From an uncultured Flavobacterium sp. (lineage in GTDB: Bacteria; Bacteroidota; Bacteroidia; Flavobacteriales; Flavobacteriaceae): 64,000 nucleotides of DNA. Each line of letters starts with the position of its first letter. Position 1 is the first letter of the stretch. The translations under genes and the position numbers were made by a program. The DNA lies in the NCBI GenBank assembly GCA_934636265.1, contig CAKUAD010000005.1, positions 1 through 64,000 on the forward strand. Direction: 5' to 3'. The notes under the pieces were generated by a model, which was given only the letters and a program-made list of their open reading frames with translations, did not search any database and was not told where the DNA came from. Positions 50,084 through 58,787 of the stretch are shown here, piece by piece.

Positions 50084-51247
50084 ATGTGGCGATCGTTTCA
50101 AATCTTGCTTTTTACGCTTTTTATTTACAGCCTCAACGCACAGATTCCCAGCGGTTTTGAAGCGTTGGAGTTAGAGGATGCGTTAAAGCGATCCGAATTG
50201 CAAAACAAACCGGTGCTTTATTTTTTGTATGCCTCCTGGTGTCCGCATTGCCATGTGATGCGCGATCAGGTTTTGGCCGATGCCCGGGTTAAGGCACAAA
50301 CCGACAGGTTCGTAGCAGTGGCACTTGACGGGGAAACAACACCAGGAAAAAAAATTATGCAGCGCTACCGGCCACAGGTCTTTCCGGCGTTCTTGGTTCT
50401 GGATGCCAAAGGTGAGTTGCTCTACGGATTTACCGGCGAGGTAAAGGCGCCCGATTTTATTAACGAACTGTCCAATGCGCTTAATCCGCAGCGCCAACTT
50501 CCTTATTTGCGCCGACAATTTTTGGCCGATACCCAAAACGCCGATAAATGCTACCAACTGATCCTGGCTTTGCGAAAGGCACGGCAGGACGCATCGGCGG
50601 TTGCCCACCAGTACTTTAAAAACATCCCCGACAGCCAGATGGTTTCGGCCCAAAACTGGCGGATCCTGGCCAACGCGATTCACGACATCAACGCGCGCGA
50701 GATACAGTTTGTAATCAACCACCAAAAAGATTTTGAAGCGGTGTCCTCTCCCGCACGCGTGGGGCGCAAACTCGCCAACTTGGTGCAGGAACTACTTAGG
50801 CCGGCCATCGAGGCCCAGGACAGCATCCGGTATCTTAAAGACCGGGAAACAGCCCGAAAAGTTGTGCATCGCGCCGCCGATTCGATCGCCTTTACACTGG
50901 ATTTGCGCATGTGGGAACAAACCAAATCCTGGGAGCGCTACCGGCTCGCGCTTAGGGAGAACGCCCGAAACTATTTGTGGGACGATGCTGAAAAACTCAA
51001 GGATGCGGCCCAAACACTTTTTAAAAACGCCCAAACGCAATCGGCCAGACTCATGGCGGCCGACCTTGCCAAAAGGTCATTAGAAATCAAGCCTGCAATT
51101 GACGGATACCTTTTGGTCGCCAGGTTGCAGGATGCGCTCGGCAACCGGGAATTGGCCGTTGAGGCAGCCGGAAAAGCCAAGGAAATGTCGCAAAAACTGG
51201 GATTCCCATCGCCCGAAGCCGACGAAATAATCAACCAGAGCCCATGA
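50084..51247 (+). CDS. Secreted thioredoxin-fold protein
   Basis: A 387-residue protein: signal peptide MWRSFQILLFTLFIYSLNAQ, a thioredoxin domain (about 20-140) with YASWCPHCHVMRDQVLAD (CxxC = CPHC) and QVFPAFLVLDAKGELLYGFTG, then a ~240-residue helical, TPR-like tail. ATG 50084 gives a clean signal peptide. A DsbC/thiol:disulfide interchange role is probable; the tail may bind a partner. The next gene overlaps by 4 nt. Confidence 0.82.
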   Translation: MWRSFQILLFTLFIYSLNAQIPSGFEALELEDALKRSELQNKPVLYFLYASWCPHCHVMRDQVLADARVKAQTDRFVAVALDGETTPGKKIMQRYRPQVFPAFLVLDAKGELLYGFTGEVKAPDFINELSNALNPQRQLPYLRRQFLADTQNADKCYQLILALRKARQDASAVAHQYFKNIPDSQMVSAQNWRILANAIHDINAREIQFVINHQKDFEAVSSPARVGRKLANLVQELLRPAIEAQDSIRYLKDRETARKVVHRAADSIAFTLDLRMWEQTKSWERYRLALRENARNYLWDDAEKLKDAAQTLFKNAQTQSARLMAADLAKRSLEIKPAIDGYLLVARLQDALGNRELAVEAAGKAKEMSQKLGFPSPEADEIINQSP

Positions 51248-51738
51248 GCATCCTGATCCGTCCAGCCGTTGCCACCGACGTTGCGCCCATACTGGAAATC
51301 ACCAACCACGCCATCCTTTGCACGACCGCGATTTACGATTACGACCCTCGGACTTTGGCGTTTCAGCAAGCCTGGTTTGACAGCCGCCTTAATTCAGGAT
51401 TCCCCGTCTTTGTAGCTCAAGTGGACCATCGCGTCGTGGGTTACGCAAGCTACGGAATGTTCAGGGAGCGACAGGCGTATCGGACCACGGCCGAACATTC
51501 GGTTTATGTCGCCGACGGATTTTCAGGCCGCGGAATTGGCGGAAAATTGTTGGTTGCGCTAATCGACCACGCCAAAAAATCAGGCATTCACTCCCTTGTG
51601 GGCGGGATCGACGCCGCCAATACTGACAGCATCCGGTTTCACGAAAAATACGGGTTTGAGCGCGCAGGCCTGATACGCGAAGTGGCGTTTAAATTTGACC
51701 GCTGGCTGGATTTGGTTTTTATGCAGAAAATCCTTTAG
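51244..51738 (+). CDS. GNAT N-acetyltransferase (phosphinothricin acetyltransferase-like)
   Basis: A 164-residue GNAT enzyme: IRPAVATDVAPILEITNHAI start, RQAYRTTAEHSVYVADGFSGRGIGGKLLVALIDHAKKSG with the acetyl-CoA loop RGIGGKL (Q/RxxGxG/A-like), GGIDAANTDSIRFHEKYGF. It resembles the PAT/bar and MddA subgroup that acetylates methionine derivatives or phosphinothricin. Its stop interleaves with the glutathione peroxidase gene (TTAG 51735-51738). Confidence 0.85.
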   Translation: MSILIRPAVATDVAPILEITNHAILCTTAIYDYDPRTLAFQQAWFDSRLNSGFPVFVAQVDHRVVGYASYGMFRERQAYRTTAEHSVYVADGFSGRGIGGKLLVALIDHAKKSGIHSLVGGIDAANTDSIRFHEKYGFERAGLIREVAFKFDRWLDLVFMQKIL

Positions 51739-52319
51739 CTCTCGATCCACTTCAAGACCTCGTCGGCCATAACGCTCTCGGTTGGCTGAAGCGAGCGCAC
51801 CACCTCGCCTTTTTCATTGATCAGGAATTTTTGGAAGTTCCATTTAACGGGCGCCTCCACGTTGCCGTTGCGCTTTTCATGGGTCAGGAAATCGTAAAGC
51901 GGGTGGATCCTATCGCCGGTGACGCTGATTTTTTCCATCATCGGGAAGGTTACGCCGTAATTTTTGCGACAAAATTGTGCAATGTTTTTGTTGTCTTCAG
52001 GCTCCTGATCGGCAAAATCGTTTGACGGAAAGCCAACGATGACCAAGCCCTTGTCTTTGTACTGATCGTAAAGTTTTTGGAGCTCGGCGTACTGAGGGGT
52101 GAGTCCGCATTTTGACGCCGTGTTCACAACAATGATCTTTTTGCCTTCAAGTCGGGAAAAATAAAATTCCCTTCCGTCAATGTCCTTTACGATAAACGAA
52201 TGGATGCTGGGTGTTTCTTTAGTCATGGGTGCTTTTGCGCTTTTTAGTTGTGCATGGGCCGGACTGCAAACCAGAACGGCAAAAAGTGCGATTTTCAATA
52301 AGTTCTTCATCTTTCTCAT
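51735..52319 (-). CDS. Glutathione peroxidase-family protein, exported
   Basis: A 194-residue peroxidase with signal peptide (KNLLKIALFAVLVCSPAHAQ). NTASKCGLTPQYAELQ contains the peroxidatic Cys, GFPSNDFADQEP holds the Gln, and VKWNFQKFLI the Trp of the catalytic triad. With Cys instead of selenocysteine it probably uses thioredoxin, not glutathione, to reduce peroxides in the periplasm. ATGs at 52319 and 52310 are both possible. Confidence 0.87.
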   Translation of the reverse strand: MRKMKNLLKIALFAVLVCSPAHAQLKSAKAPMTKETPSIHSFIVKDIDGREFYFSRLEGKKIIVVNTASKCGLTPQYAELQKLYDQYKDKGLVIVGFPSNDFADQEPEDNKNIAQFCRKNYGVTFPMMEKISVTGDRIHPLYDFLTHEKRNGNVEAPVKWNFQKFLINEKGEVVRSLQPTESVMADEVLKWIES

Positions 52320-52374
52320 ATTTATGGCAATATACAAAAATCACTTTTTAAATAACTACCGGACTATGCCGGCA

Positions 52375-55300
52375 TCAAACAGCCTTTGACTTTTTAACCA
52401 GTTGGTTACGCCAAAATGCCAGCGCCGCCACCAAGGCTACGACCGCCAACGACCAGTAAACGAATGTTGGTGTCACAACCTTGTCGCCGCTTGCGTATGA
52501 GTGAAGGCCTGAAAGGTAAAAGTTTACACCAAAATAGGTCATCAGAATCGAATAAAACGCCAAGACGCTCATCAGGCTAAAAATCCATTTTCCGCGAAGC
52601 ATCGGTACAAAACGCGCGTGGATGACAAAGGCGTACACCATGATCGAGATCAGCGCCCAGGTTTCTTTTGGATCCCAGCCCCAATAGCGTCCCCAGCTTT
52701 CATTGGCCCATTGTCCGCCCAGGAAGTTACCGATGGTCAGCATCACCAGTCCGATAGTCAGCGCCATCTCATTGATGTAGCTGATTTCCTTGATGTGCAA
52801 ATCCATTTTGGCCGCATTTTTCCGCGTCTTGAAAATCATCAGCAAAAGCGACACAAAACCCAGTACCATTCCCAGGGTAAAAGGCCCATAGCTGGCCACG
52901 ATTACCGCCACGTGGATCATCAGCCAATACGAATTGAGCACCGGCTGCAGGTTGGCAATGGCCGGATCCATCCAGTTCCAGTGCGCAATCATCAGGATCA
53001 TGGCCGTGACAAAAGTTCCGGAGGCGATGGTGAGCTTTGATTTTCGGTCAAAGGCCAGCGTAAAGAACATGGTAGCCCACGCCACGTATATCATTGACTC
53101 ATAAGCATCGCTCCAGGGCGCGTGACCGGAAATGTACCAGCGCGCGATGAGCCCAAGGGTGTGCAGGGCAAAGAAAACCCCGATAATCACGTGAAATGCA
53201 TTGATGGCCATCGCGAGGGCTTTCCCGGGATAAAAAATCTGTACGATGGTCAGCATCAGCATCAGCAGCCCGGCCAACATGTACATGTAGTAGAGGTTGC
53301 GGAAAATGTCGTACTTGTTGTACATGATTTCCGAGTCGATCTTATCGGCCGATGGCATCACGGCGGCTCCGTGTTTCTTTTGGTACTTGGTGATCCCGTC
53401 CAGGTAGAAATCCGCCTCCTTGTAATCGTTTTTCTGTACCGCGCCCTGCAAGGCCATCATGTACACGGGTAAAATCTGCTTGGTAAACACCGAGTCCATT
53501 CCCTTGAGGTTGGCCTGATGCAGTTCCATGTAGGAAACCCATTTGTTGTTGGCGTCGCCCGGAATCGGGAAAATGCGCAAAATGCTGCCCGACAAGGCTG
53601 AGTTAAGCAGGTTGACGCGTTTGTCGACCTCGATAAAATCTTTCTGGAACTGATTGGGAACGGCAGCCTTGTATGCTTCGTCCAGATATGGCGAGAGTTT
53701 GTAGTTGCCCACCTCGTCAAAAAACGAGATAAAAGGCGCGTACTTGTCATCTTTGCCAATGCCGATGATTTTGCGGATGCTGTCGTTTCCGCGCTTCAGG
53801 AACACCAGCGGCACCTCAAACCAGGCGTCGCGGTATTGTGTCATCGACAAAAACACCTGGTCCGAATTCAGACCTTTATACGTATCGCTCTTGCTTACTT
53901 TTCGGAGGAGTTCTGATGAAAAAGTATTGACAGGCTTCATCCGCCCACCCTGATCCTGAATGACTAGGCGGCCAAACCTTTCGGCGTGATGCGGTGCAAT
54001 GGCGGTCTTTTGGATAAACGAATCAATCCGGGCCAGCGGCACTACGTGTTGATGCTTGGCGTGTTGGTCATTTGCGTGGTTGTGCCCTTCGTGACCGGTT
54101 TGGGCCATCGACGGAATCGAGAACAGCAACAACAGCGCGGCCAGCATTTTCGCCTTTTTCTTTTTCACGGCTTCCAGTTTGCGCTTAAGATCGCCAAAGC
54201 GCGAGTGTTTGGTAAACATGATGGCCATCAATCCAAAATATAAAAAGTAATAGCCGATATAGGTGATATTGGTTCCCCAAAAATCGTGGTTGACCGATAG
54301 TACCGTTCCCTTTTCGTCCGGGTGGAACGACGACTGGAAAAACCTGTACCCGCGATGGTCCAGTATGTGGTTCATGTAAATGCGTTCGGGCGTTTGTTTG
54401 CCATTTTCCATAACGGTGACGCGACTTTCATAAGAGGCGTAGCTTTTCTCGGTTCCTGGATACTTGGTGGCGATAAAATCATCCAGGCGCAGGCTAAACG
54501 GAAGTTCGTGAACCTTGCTGCCAAAAAACAGCGTAAAATCAAGGTTGCCCAGTTTTACGGCCTGCGGTTCCGACACCATGCCTTTTGAACCTTTCAGGAA
54601 GACTTCTTTTGATCCGGCATCGGTAACTACGCGAACTACCAAAAGATCGTCGGTTTCCTTGTCCTTGAAGTCATTGTTCGACACATATCCCTTGACGCCT
54701 TTTACGGCCGGTTCAGGGAAGACAAACTGCGCGCCGCTCAAGGTGTAAAGCGACCGCAACATCAGCGGCTGGACGACATCCTTGGCTACCGCGCCCTGTT
54801 GTTGGTCGGCCATGCGCATGTACTGGCCTTCAAACGGGGTGCTGATCGTATAACCATCGCCATTGGTGTTGATGTTGATGGCGCCCGGCGTGGGTTTGTT
54901 AAAAGCAAAAAGTACGTTGTGGATGTTGGCCACGGTTCCTTCTTCCAGATAGTGTTCGTGTCGTTGCCCCTCGCCTGATTCAACCAGTTTGAAATACAAT
55001 TTCCCCGTAGCCGATGGTTTGATCGACTCCTGGGCGTTCATCACATATTTCACGTATTCGATACGGAAAGGCGTATCGCTGAATTTGCCTTTGAGCGCAA
55101 AGGAATTATCCGTTACCGGCGACAAGAGCAGCGGCCTTTCAAACGTGCGGCGCTTGAGTTCCCCGTTGTGGTCGCCATCAACCCATGCGGTCAAAAAAAC
55201 CCTGTCGGAATAAAACCGGCTCTCGGCCTCGCCCTCGCGGATGGGCATGACGCCTTCAAAACTGATGTAACGCGTGATAAACGCACCCAACAGGATCAAA

Positions 55301-55557
55301 ATAAAGGAAAGGTGAAGCATCAGCGTGGCCCATTTTTCTCGTTTGTACAACTGATAACGCGGGATGTTGCCCAAAAAGTTGATCATAAACAACAGCATGA
55401 TCAGCTCAAACCACCAGGCGTTGTAAATCAGGATTCGCGCCGTATCGGTGTTGTAATCGTTTTCAATAAAAGTCCCGATAGCCATGGCCGTGGCAAACGC
55501 AATAAACAAAAAGGCCATTAAACGGGTGGAGAAAAAAAAGGCAAGCAGCTTGCGCAT
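52375..55557 (-). CDS. ccsA: ResB-CcsA fusion, cytochrome c heme lyase (CcsBA)
   Basis: CcsBA delivers heme to apocytochromes c in system II. The 1060-residue protein has an N-terminal ResB-like part (about 1-450, helices near residues 10-30, 50-70 and 80-100, then a periplasmic domain), a central periplasmic segment, and a CcsA part (about 760-1060) with the heme WWD motif SWGRYWGWDPKETWALI near residues 950-970. At the junction there is an internal hydrophobic segment and Ala-Gln site (LLLLFSIPSMAQ, about 475-486) followed by a His-rich stretch (GHEGHNHANDQHAKHQH, 488-504). It would mature NorC and other c-type cytochromes. Confidence 0.9.
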   Translation of the reverse strand: MRKLLAFFFSTRLMAFLFIAFATAMAIGTFIENDYNTDTARILIYNAWWFELIMLLFMINFLGNIPRYQLYKREKWATLMLHLSFILILLGAFITRYISFEGVMPIREGEAESRFYSDRVFLTAWVDGDHNGELKRRTFERPLLLSPVTDNSFALKGKFSDTPFRIEYVKYVMNAQESIKPSATGKLYFKLVESGEGQRHEHYLEEGTVANIHNVLFAFNKPTPGAININTNGDGYTISTPFEGQYMRMADQQQGAVAKDVVQPLMLRSLYTLSGAQFVFPEPAVKGVKGYVSNNDFKDKETDDLLVVRVVTDAGSKEVFLKGSKGMVSEPQAVKLGNLDFTLFFGSKVHELPFSLRLDDFIATKYPGTEKSYASYESRVTVMENGKQTPERIYMNHILDHRGYRFFQSSFHPDEKGTVLSVNHDFWGTNITYIGYYFLYFGLMAIMFTKHSRFGDLKRKLEAVKKKKAKMLAALLLLFSIPSMAQTGHEGHNHANDQHAKHQHVVPLARIDSFIQKTAIAPHHAERFGRLVIQDQGGRMKPVNTFSSELLRKVSKSDTYKGLNSDQVFLSMTQYRDAWFEVPLVFLKRGNDSIRKIIGIGKDDKYAPFISFFDEVGNYKLSPYLDEAYKAAVPNQFQKDFIEVDKRVNLLNSALSGSILRIFPIPGDANNKWVSYMELHQANLKGMDSVFTKQILPVYMMALQGAVQKNDYKEADFYLDGITKYQKKHGAAVMPSADKIDSEIMYNKYDIFRNLYYMYMLAGLLMLMLTIVQIFYPGKALAMAINAFHVIIGVFFALHTLGLIARWYISGHAPWSDAYESMIYVAWATMFFTLAFDRKSKLTIASGTFVTAMILMIAHWNWMDPAIANLQPVLNSYWLMIHVAVIVASYGPFTLGMVLGFVSLLLMIFKTRKNAAKMDLHIKEISYINEMALTIGLVMLTIGNFLGGQWANESWGRYWGWDPKETWALISIMVYAFVIHARFVPMLRGKWIFSLMSVLAFYSILMTYFGVNFYLSGLHSYASGDKVVTPTFVYWSLAVVALVAALAFWRNQLVKKSKAV

Positions 55558-55577
55558 GAGAAATTTATTAAGTCAGG

Positions 55578-55585
55578 CAAAAGTA
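55578..55585 (-). promoter_or_regulatory. -7 box of the ccsA gene
   Basis: Minus-strand TACTTTTG (55585-55578) matches TAnnTTTG, 20 nt before the start codon at 55557. Confidence 0.5.
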
Positions 55586-55658
55586 GCGAAAAATAAGCAT
55601 TAAGGCTGGGTTAAAATCTAGTTAAAAAGCCCGGTTTTGAATTGTTGATCATCGTTTG

Positions 55659-55701
55659 GCCTGACGGTTAAGCCATACCCGTCAGGCGCTTAACCTGTCA
55701 G
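55659..55701. repeat. Overlapping inverted repeats able to form two alternative hairpins
   Basis: GCCTGACGG (55659-55667) pairs with CCGTCAGGC (55679-55687). Alternatively CTGACGGTTAAGC (55661-55673) pairs with GCTTAACC-T-GTCAG (55688-55701) with one bulged T. The two foldings exclude each other. It lies in the 253-bp gap between divergent ccsA and a T9SS gene. I see no coding frame there; a second weak inverted repeat CCGCATTT/AAATGCGG spans 55738-55781. Confidence 0.65.
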
Positions 55702-55810
55702 TTTTACTTTACGGCATCCAAAATAGCTTTAACAAAACCGCATTTTATCTGAAATATCGGCCGCTTATCGATTAAATGCGGTAGCGCTTTAAGGGTTATC
55801 TACTTTAGCC

Positions 55811-57994
55811 GTGATTTTGACGTTGGACCTAACCTACAGCCAATTGAACAAAAACTACCCAAATCTCAAGCAGTGCCTCCTGCTTTTTTTACTCATCAGG
55901 CTAGCACCCGTCCTGGCACAGGGCGAAGGCAACGTTTGGTACTTTGGCAACAAGGCCGGACTGAATTTTAATTCCGGGACACCAGTAGCCGCCACCAACG
56001 GGCAGCTCAACACCCTCGAAGGTTCTTCCGGCATATCAGATCCCCAGGGCAACCTGCTGTTTTATACCAATGGTGTAAAAGTGTGGAACGCCAACCATGT
56101 GCTGATGCAAAATGGCTCCGGGCTTTTTGGCGACCCGTCCAGCTCACAGGCCGCAGTGGTGGTCCCAAAGCCGGGATCGGCATCAACTTATTACATTTTT
56201 ACGACCAATTCTTTCGAGACCAACGGCGGTTTGCGCTATTCGATTGTTGATATGGCGGCAGCCGGCGGGCAGGGAGCAGTAGTAGAAAAAAACGCGCTGC
56301 TGTCGGCCTCTACCTGCGAGAAAATTACCGTAGTCCATCACCAGAACGGCGTTGACTATTGGATCATCAGCCATCTTTTGGGCAGCAATGGGTTTTTGGC
56401 ACATCGGCTTACCAGCCAAGGCATCTCCCCTAACCCAACCACGAGTTTCACGGGGATCAACGTGATAGAAGACACTGATCACGCCAACGCCATCGGTTAC
56501 ATGAAAGTGTCGCCCGACGGAACCAAGCTGGCTGTGTGCCATACCTATATGAACAAGGCGCAACTGTTTGATTTTGATGCCGCAACCGGTGCCGTTTCAA
56601 ACCCGCGCACGATCACTTCGGGCGGATTGGAGCCCTACGGCGTTGAATTTTCGCCCAACGGAAACTGGCTGTATCTGAGTTCGGTGTACCCTAAAAAGAT
56701 TTTGCGCTACCATTTGAGCGCGGCTCAGATTGAACCGACACAGGAAACTTTGGTGACGCCGCCAACCGTTGTAGGTGCGTTGCAGATGGGCCCCGACGGA
56801 AAAATCTACGTGGCCATGCCCGAAACCAGTGCGCTCAGCGTTATTGATAACCCAGACAACACGGGCAGTGGCAGCAGTGTTCAACTTAATGCGGTTTCAC
56901 TGGGCGGACGGATTTGCATGATGGGTCTTCCGGCGTTCAATCAGTCACTTTTTAACACGCGTATTGGGATAGCGGACACTTGCTTTGGCAATGCCACGCA
57001 ATTCTCCCTTTACTCGGGCTATGACATCCAAACCGCTTTCTGGGACTTTGGCGACGGCACGACATCAGCCGAACTGAACCCAACCCACACCTACTCGCAA
57101 CCCGGAAACTACACGGTTACCGTTACCGCGGGCAATTCACTTTTTACGTTGGGACGCAGCAAGGGATTGACGATAGCGTCGGCTCCAGTGGCGCACCCTG
57201 TTGCCCATCAGACCCTTTGTGTGGCCGGGACTGAACTGCACGAATTGTCCAAATACGACGATGCGCTTTTGGGCCCGCAAGACCCCGCCCTGATGCGCGT
57301 CAGCTACTATATCTCGCTGGCCGATGCCCATGCCGATTTGAACGCCCTTCCCGCTGCCATTCAGCTAGCCATAGGAAATACCGGACTTTTTGGACGGGTT
57401 TCAAACAGGCTCACCGGCTGTTATGACGTGACCGGATTTACGATTTCGGCCTATGAGATTCCTGAATTCAATCAGCCGCAGGATTACAGCGAATGTGCCC
57501 GGGATGGCATTGCCGCGTTTGATTTCACGCTGACTACCCAGGAAATTCTGGGCGGTCGTCCCTATGAAGTTTCCTACTACATCAGCCTGAATGACGCGCA
57601 TACGGCCACAGACGCCATCGGTATGAGCTATCAGACTGGTGATTCGCAGACGATTTACGCACGGATTGAAAATCCGCTGTCCGGATGTTATGAGGTGACG
57701 CAGTTTGAACTCATTGTCCTAACGGATTGCGTACAGACACCACAATTTGCGTTTCCCAAATTCTTTACGCCAAACGGCGATGGATACAATGACACCTGGT
57801 TCCTGGCTGATGCTCCCCAAGGCACCGTCATCCGGATTTACGACCGCTACGGCAAACTGGTGTATGAAATTACGGGTGACAAATCCTGGAACGGTACCCT
57901 TGCCGGACGCCAACTTCCCGCCGACGATTACTGGTTTGCCATGACGGCTCCGGGAATCGGTGAAATTCGCGGACACTTTTCACTCAAGCGCTAA
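55811..57994 (+). CDS. Large secreted PKD-domain protein with gliding-motility-type (T9SS type B) C-terminus
   Basis: A 727-residue protein: hydrophobic signal segment (LKQCLLLFLLIRLAPVLAQ), a beta-propeller-like region (about 40-380: FYTNGVKVWNANHVLMQNG, KVSPDGTKLAVC, EFSPNGNWLYLSS), a PKD domain (AFWDFGDGTTSAELNPTHTYSQPGNYTVTVT, 405-440), repeats (VSYYISLADAHADLNAL / VSYYISLNDAHTATDAI), then FPKFFTPNGDGYNDTWFL...RIYDRYGKLVYE...WNGTLAGRQLPADDYWFAM, the CHU_C/T9SS type B signal. Start GTG 55811 follows a TACTTTAG box (55801-55808). Surface-exposed; function unknown, possibly adhesion or motility. Confidence 0.85.
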   Translation: MILTLDLTYSQLNKNYPNLKQCLLLFLLIRLAPVLAQGEGNVWYFGNKAGLNFNSGTPVAATNGQLNTLEGSSGISDPQGNLLFYTNGVKVWNANHVLMQNGSGLFGDPSSSQAAVVVPKPGSASTYYIFTTNSFETNGGLRYSIVDMAAAGGQGAVVEKNALLSASTCEKITVVHHQNGVDYWIISHLLGSNGFLAHRLTSQGISPNPTTSFTGINVIEDTDHANAIGYMKVSPDGTKLAVCHTYMNKAQLFDFDAATGAVSNPRTITSGGLEPYGVEFSPNGNWLYLSSVYPKKILRYHLSAAQIEPTQETLVTPPTVVGALQMGPDGKIYVAMPETSALSVIDNPDNTGSGSSVQLNAVSLGGRICMMGLPAFNQSLFNTRIGIADTCFGNATQFSLYSGYDIQTAFWDFGDGTTSAELNPTHTYSQPGNYTVTVTAGNSLFTLGRSKGLTIASAPVAHPVAHQTLCVAGTELHELSKYDDALLGPQDPALMRVSYYISLADAHADLNALPAAIQLAIGNTGLFGRVSNRLTGCYDVTGFTISAYEIPEFNQPQDYSECARDGIAAFDFTLTTQEILGGRPYEVSYYISLNDAHTATDAIGMSYQTGDSQTIYARIENPLSGCYEVTQFELIVLTDCVQTPQFAFPKFFTPNGDGYNDTWFLADAPQGTVIRIYDRYGKLVYEITGDKSWNGTLAGRQLPADDYWFAMTAPGIGEIRGHFSLKR

Positions 57995-58019
57995 CCGGCG
58001 GCAATCCTTAAATTTTGCC

Positions 58020-58027
58020 TACTTTTG
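58020..58027 (+). promoter_or_regulatory. -7 box before the DUF2520 gene
   Basis: TACTTTTG matches TAnnTTTG and ends 5 nt before the A of ATG 58032, so transcription would begin at or next to the start codon. No -33 TTG at the right distance. Confidence 0.45.
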
Positions 58028-58031
58028 CGCC

Positions 58032-58787
58032 ATGATACGGGTAGTCATACTGGGATCGGGCAATGTTGCGCAACACTTTATCCGCGCTTTCGGACGGGCC
58101 AGCGGCGTTGATCTGCTCAAGGTTTGGGCCAGACACCCGCAAGATTTGTCGCATCTGCTGGCGGCCGATAAGATCACCTCATCGCTAGAGGAGCTTCCGA
58201 TGGCCGATGTATACATCATCAGCGTCCTGGATGATGCGATTGCCGGCCTGAGTGCCGCCCTGCCATTCGCCAATCGGTTGGTCGTTCACACATCGGGCAC
58301 CAAAAGCATCGACGAAATTCGCGGTGCCAACCGCAGCGGGGTATTTTATCCGCTCCAGACCTTTTCCAAAACCAGACTGGTCGATTATTCACAGATACCA
58401 TTTTGCCTGGAAGCCGATTCCGGTGACATCGATTTGCTTAAAAAGCTGGCGGCAACGGTTTCCTCCCACATCTATGAAATGGATTCCGACCGACGCAAAA
58501 CCCTTCACGTGGCGGCGGTATTTGTGAGCAACTTTGTCAATCACCTATACGTGGCCGCCAAGGAGATTGCGGCGCAAAAGCAAATCCCGTTTGATGTCTT
58601 AAAACCGTTGATTATGGAAACGGCCGCCAAGGTGCAGACGCTAGACCCGCGGTTGGCGCAAACCGGTCCGGCCATCCGCCGCGATCAGGGAACCGTAGCG
58701 GCGCACCTGGAATACCTAAAAGACAGTCCGTACGCACTTTTATACCAAATCATTACGCAATCCATTCAGCATGAGCAAAAGCTATAA
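58032..58787 (+). CDS. DUF2520/Rossmann-like NAD(P)-binding protein
   Basis: A 251-residue protein with an N-terminal Rossmann fold (MIRVVILGSGNVAQHF, GSGNVA) and a C-terminal helical domain like 6-phosphogluconate dehydrogenase relatives (RRKTLHVAAVFVSNFVNHLYVAAKEI). HTSGTKSIDEI and GVFYPLQTFSK match the DUF2520 group. The substrate is unknown; some relatives are annotated as imine or ketopantoate-type reductases. ATG 58032 is chosen by the conserved MIRVVILGSG start. First gene of a compact operon. Confidence 0.8.
   Translation: MIRVVILGSGNVAQHFIRAFGRASGVDLLKVWARHPQDLSHLLAADKITSSLEELPMADVYIISVLDDAIAGLSAALPFANRLVVHTSGTKSIDEIRGANRSGVFYPLQTFSKTRLVDYSQIPFCLEADSGDIDLLKKLAATVSSHIYEMDSDRRKTLHVAAVFVSNFVNHLYVAAKEIAAQKQIPFDVLKPLIMETAAKVQTLDPRLAQTGPAIRRDQGTVAAHLEYLKDSPYALLYQIITQSIQHEQKL

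Noticed and set aside
55659..55693. H-type pseudoknot in the ccsA-T9SS gap
   Set aside because: The loops crossing both stems would be zero bases long, which is not sterically possible; alternative hairpins explain the repeats better.
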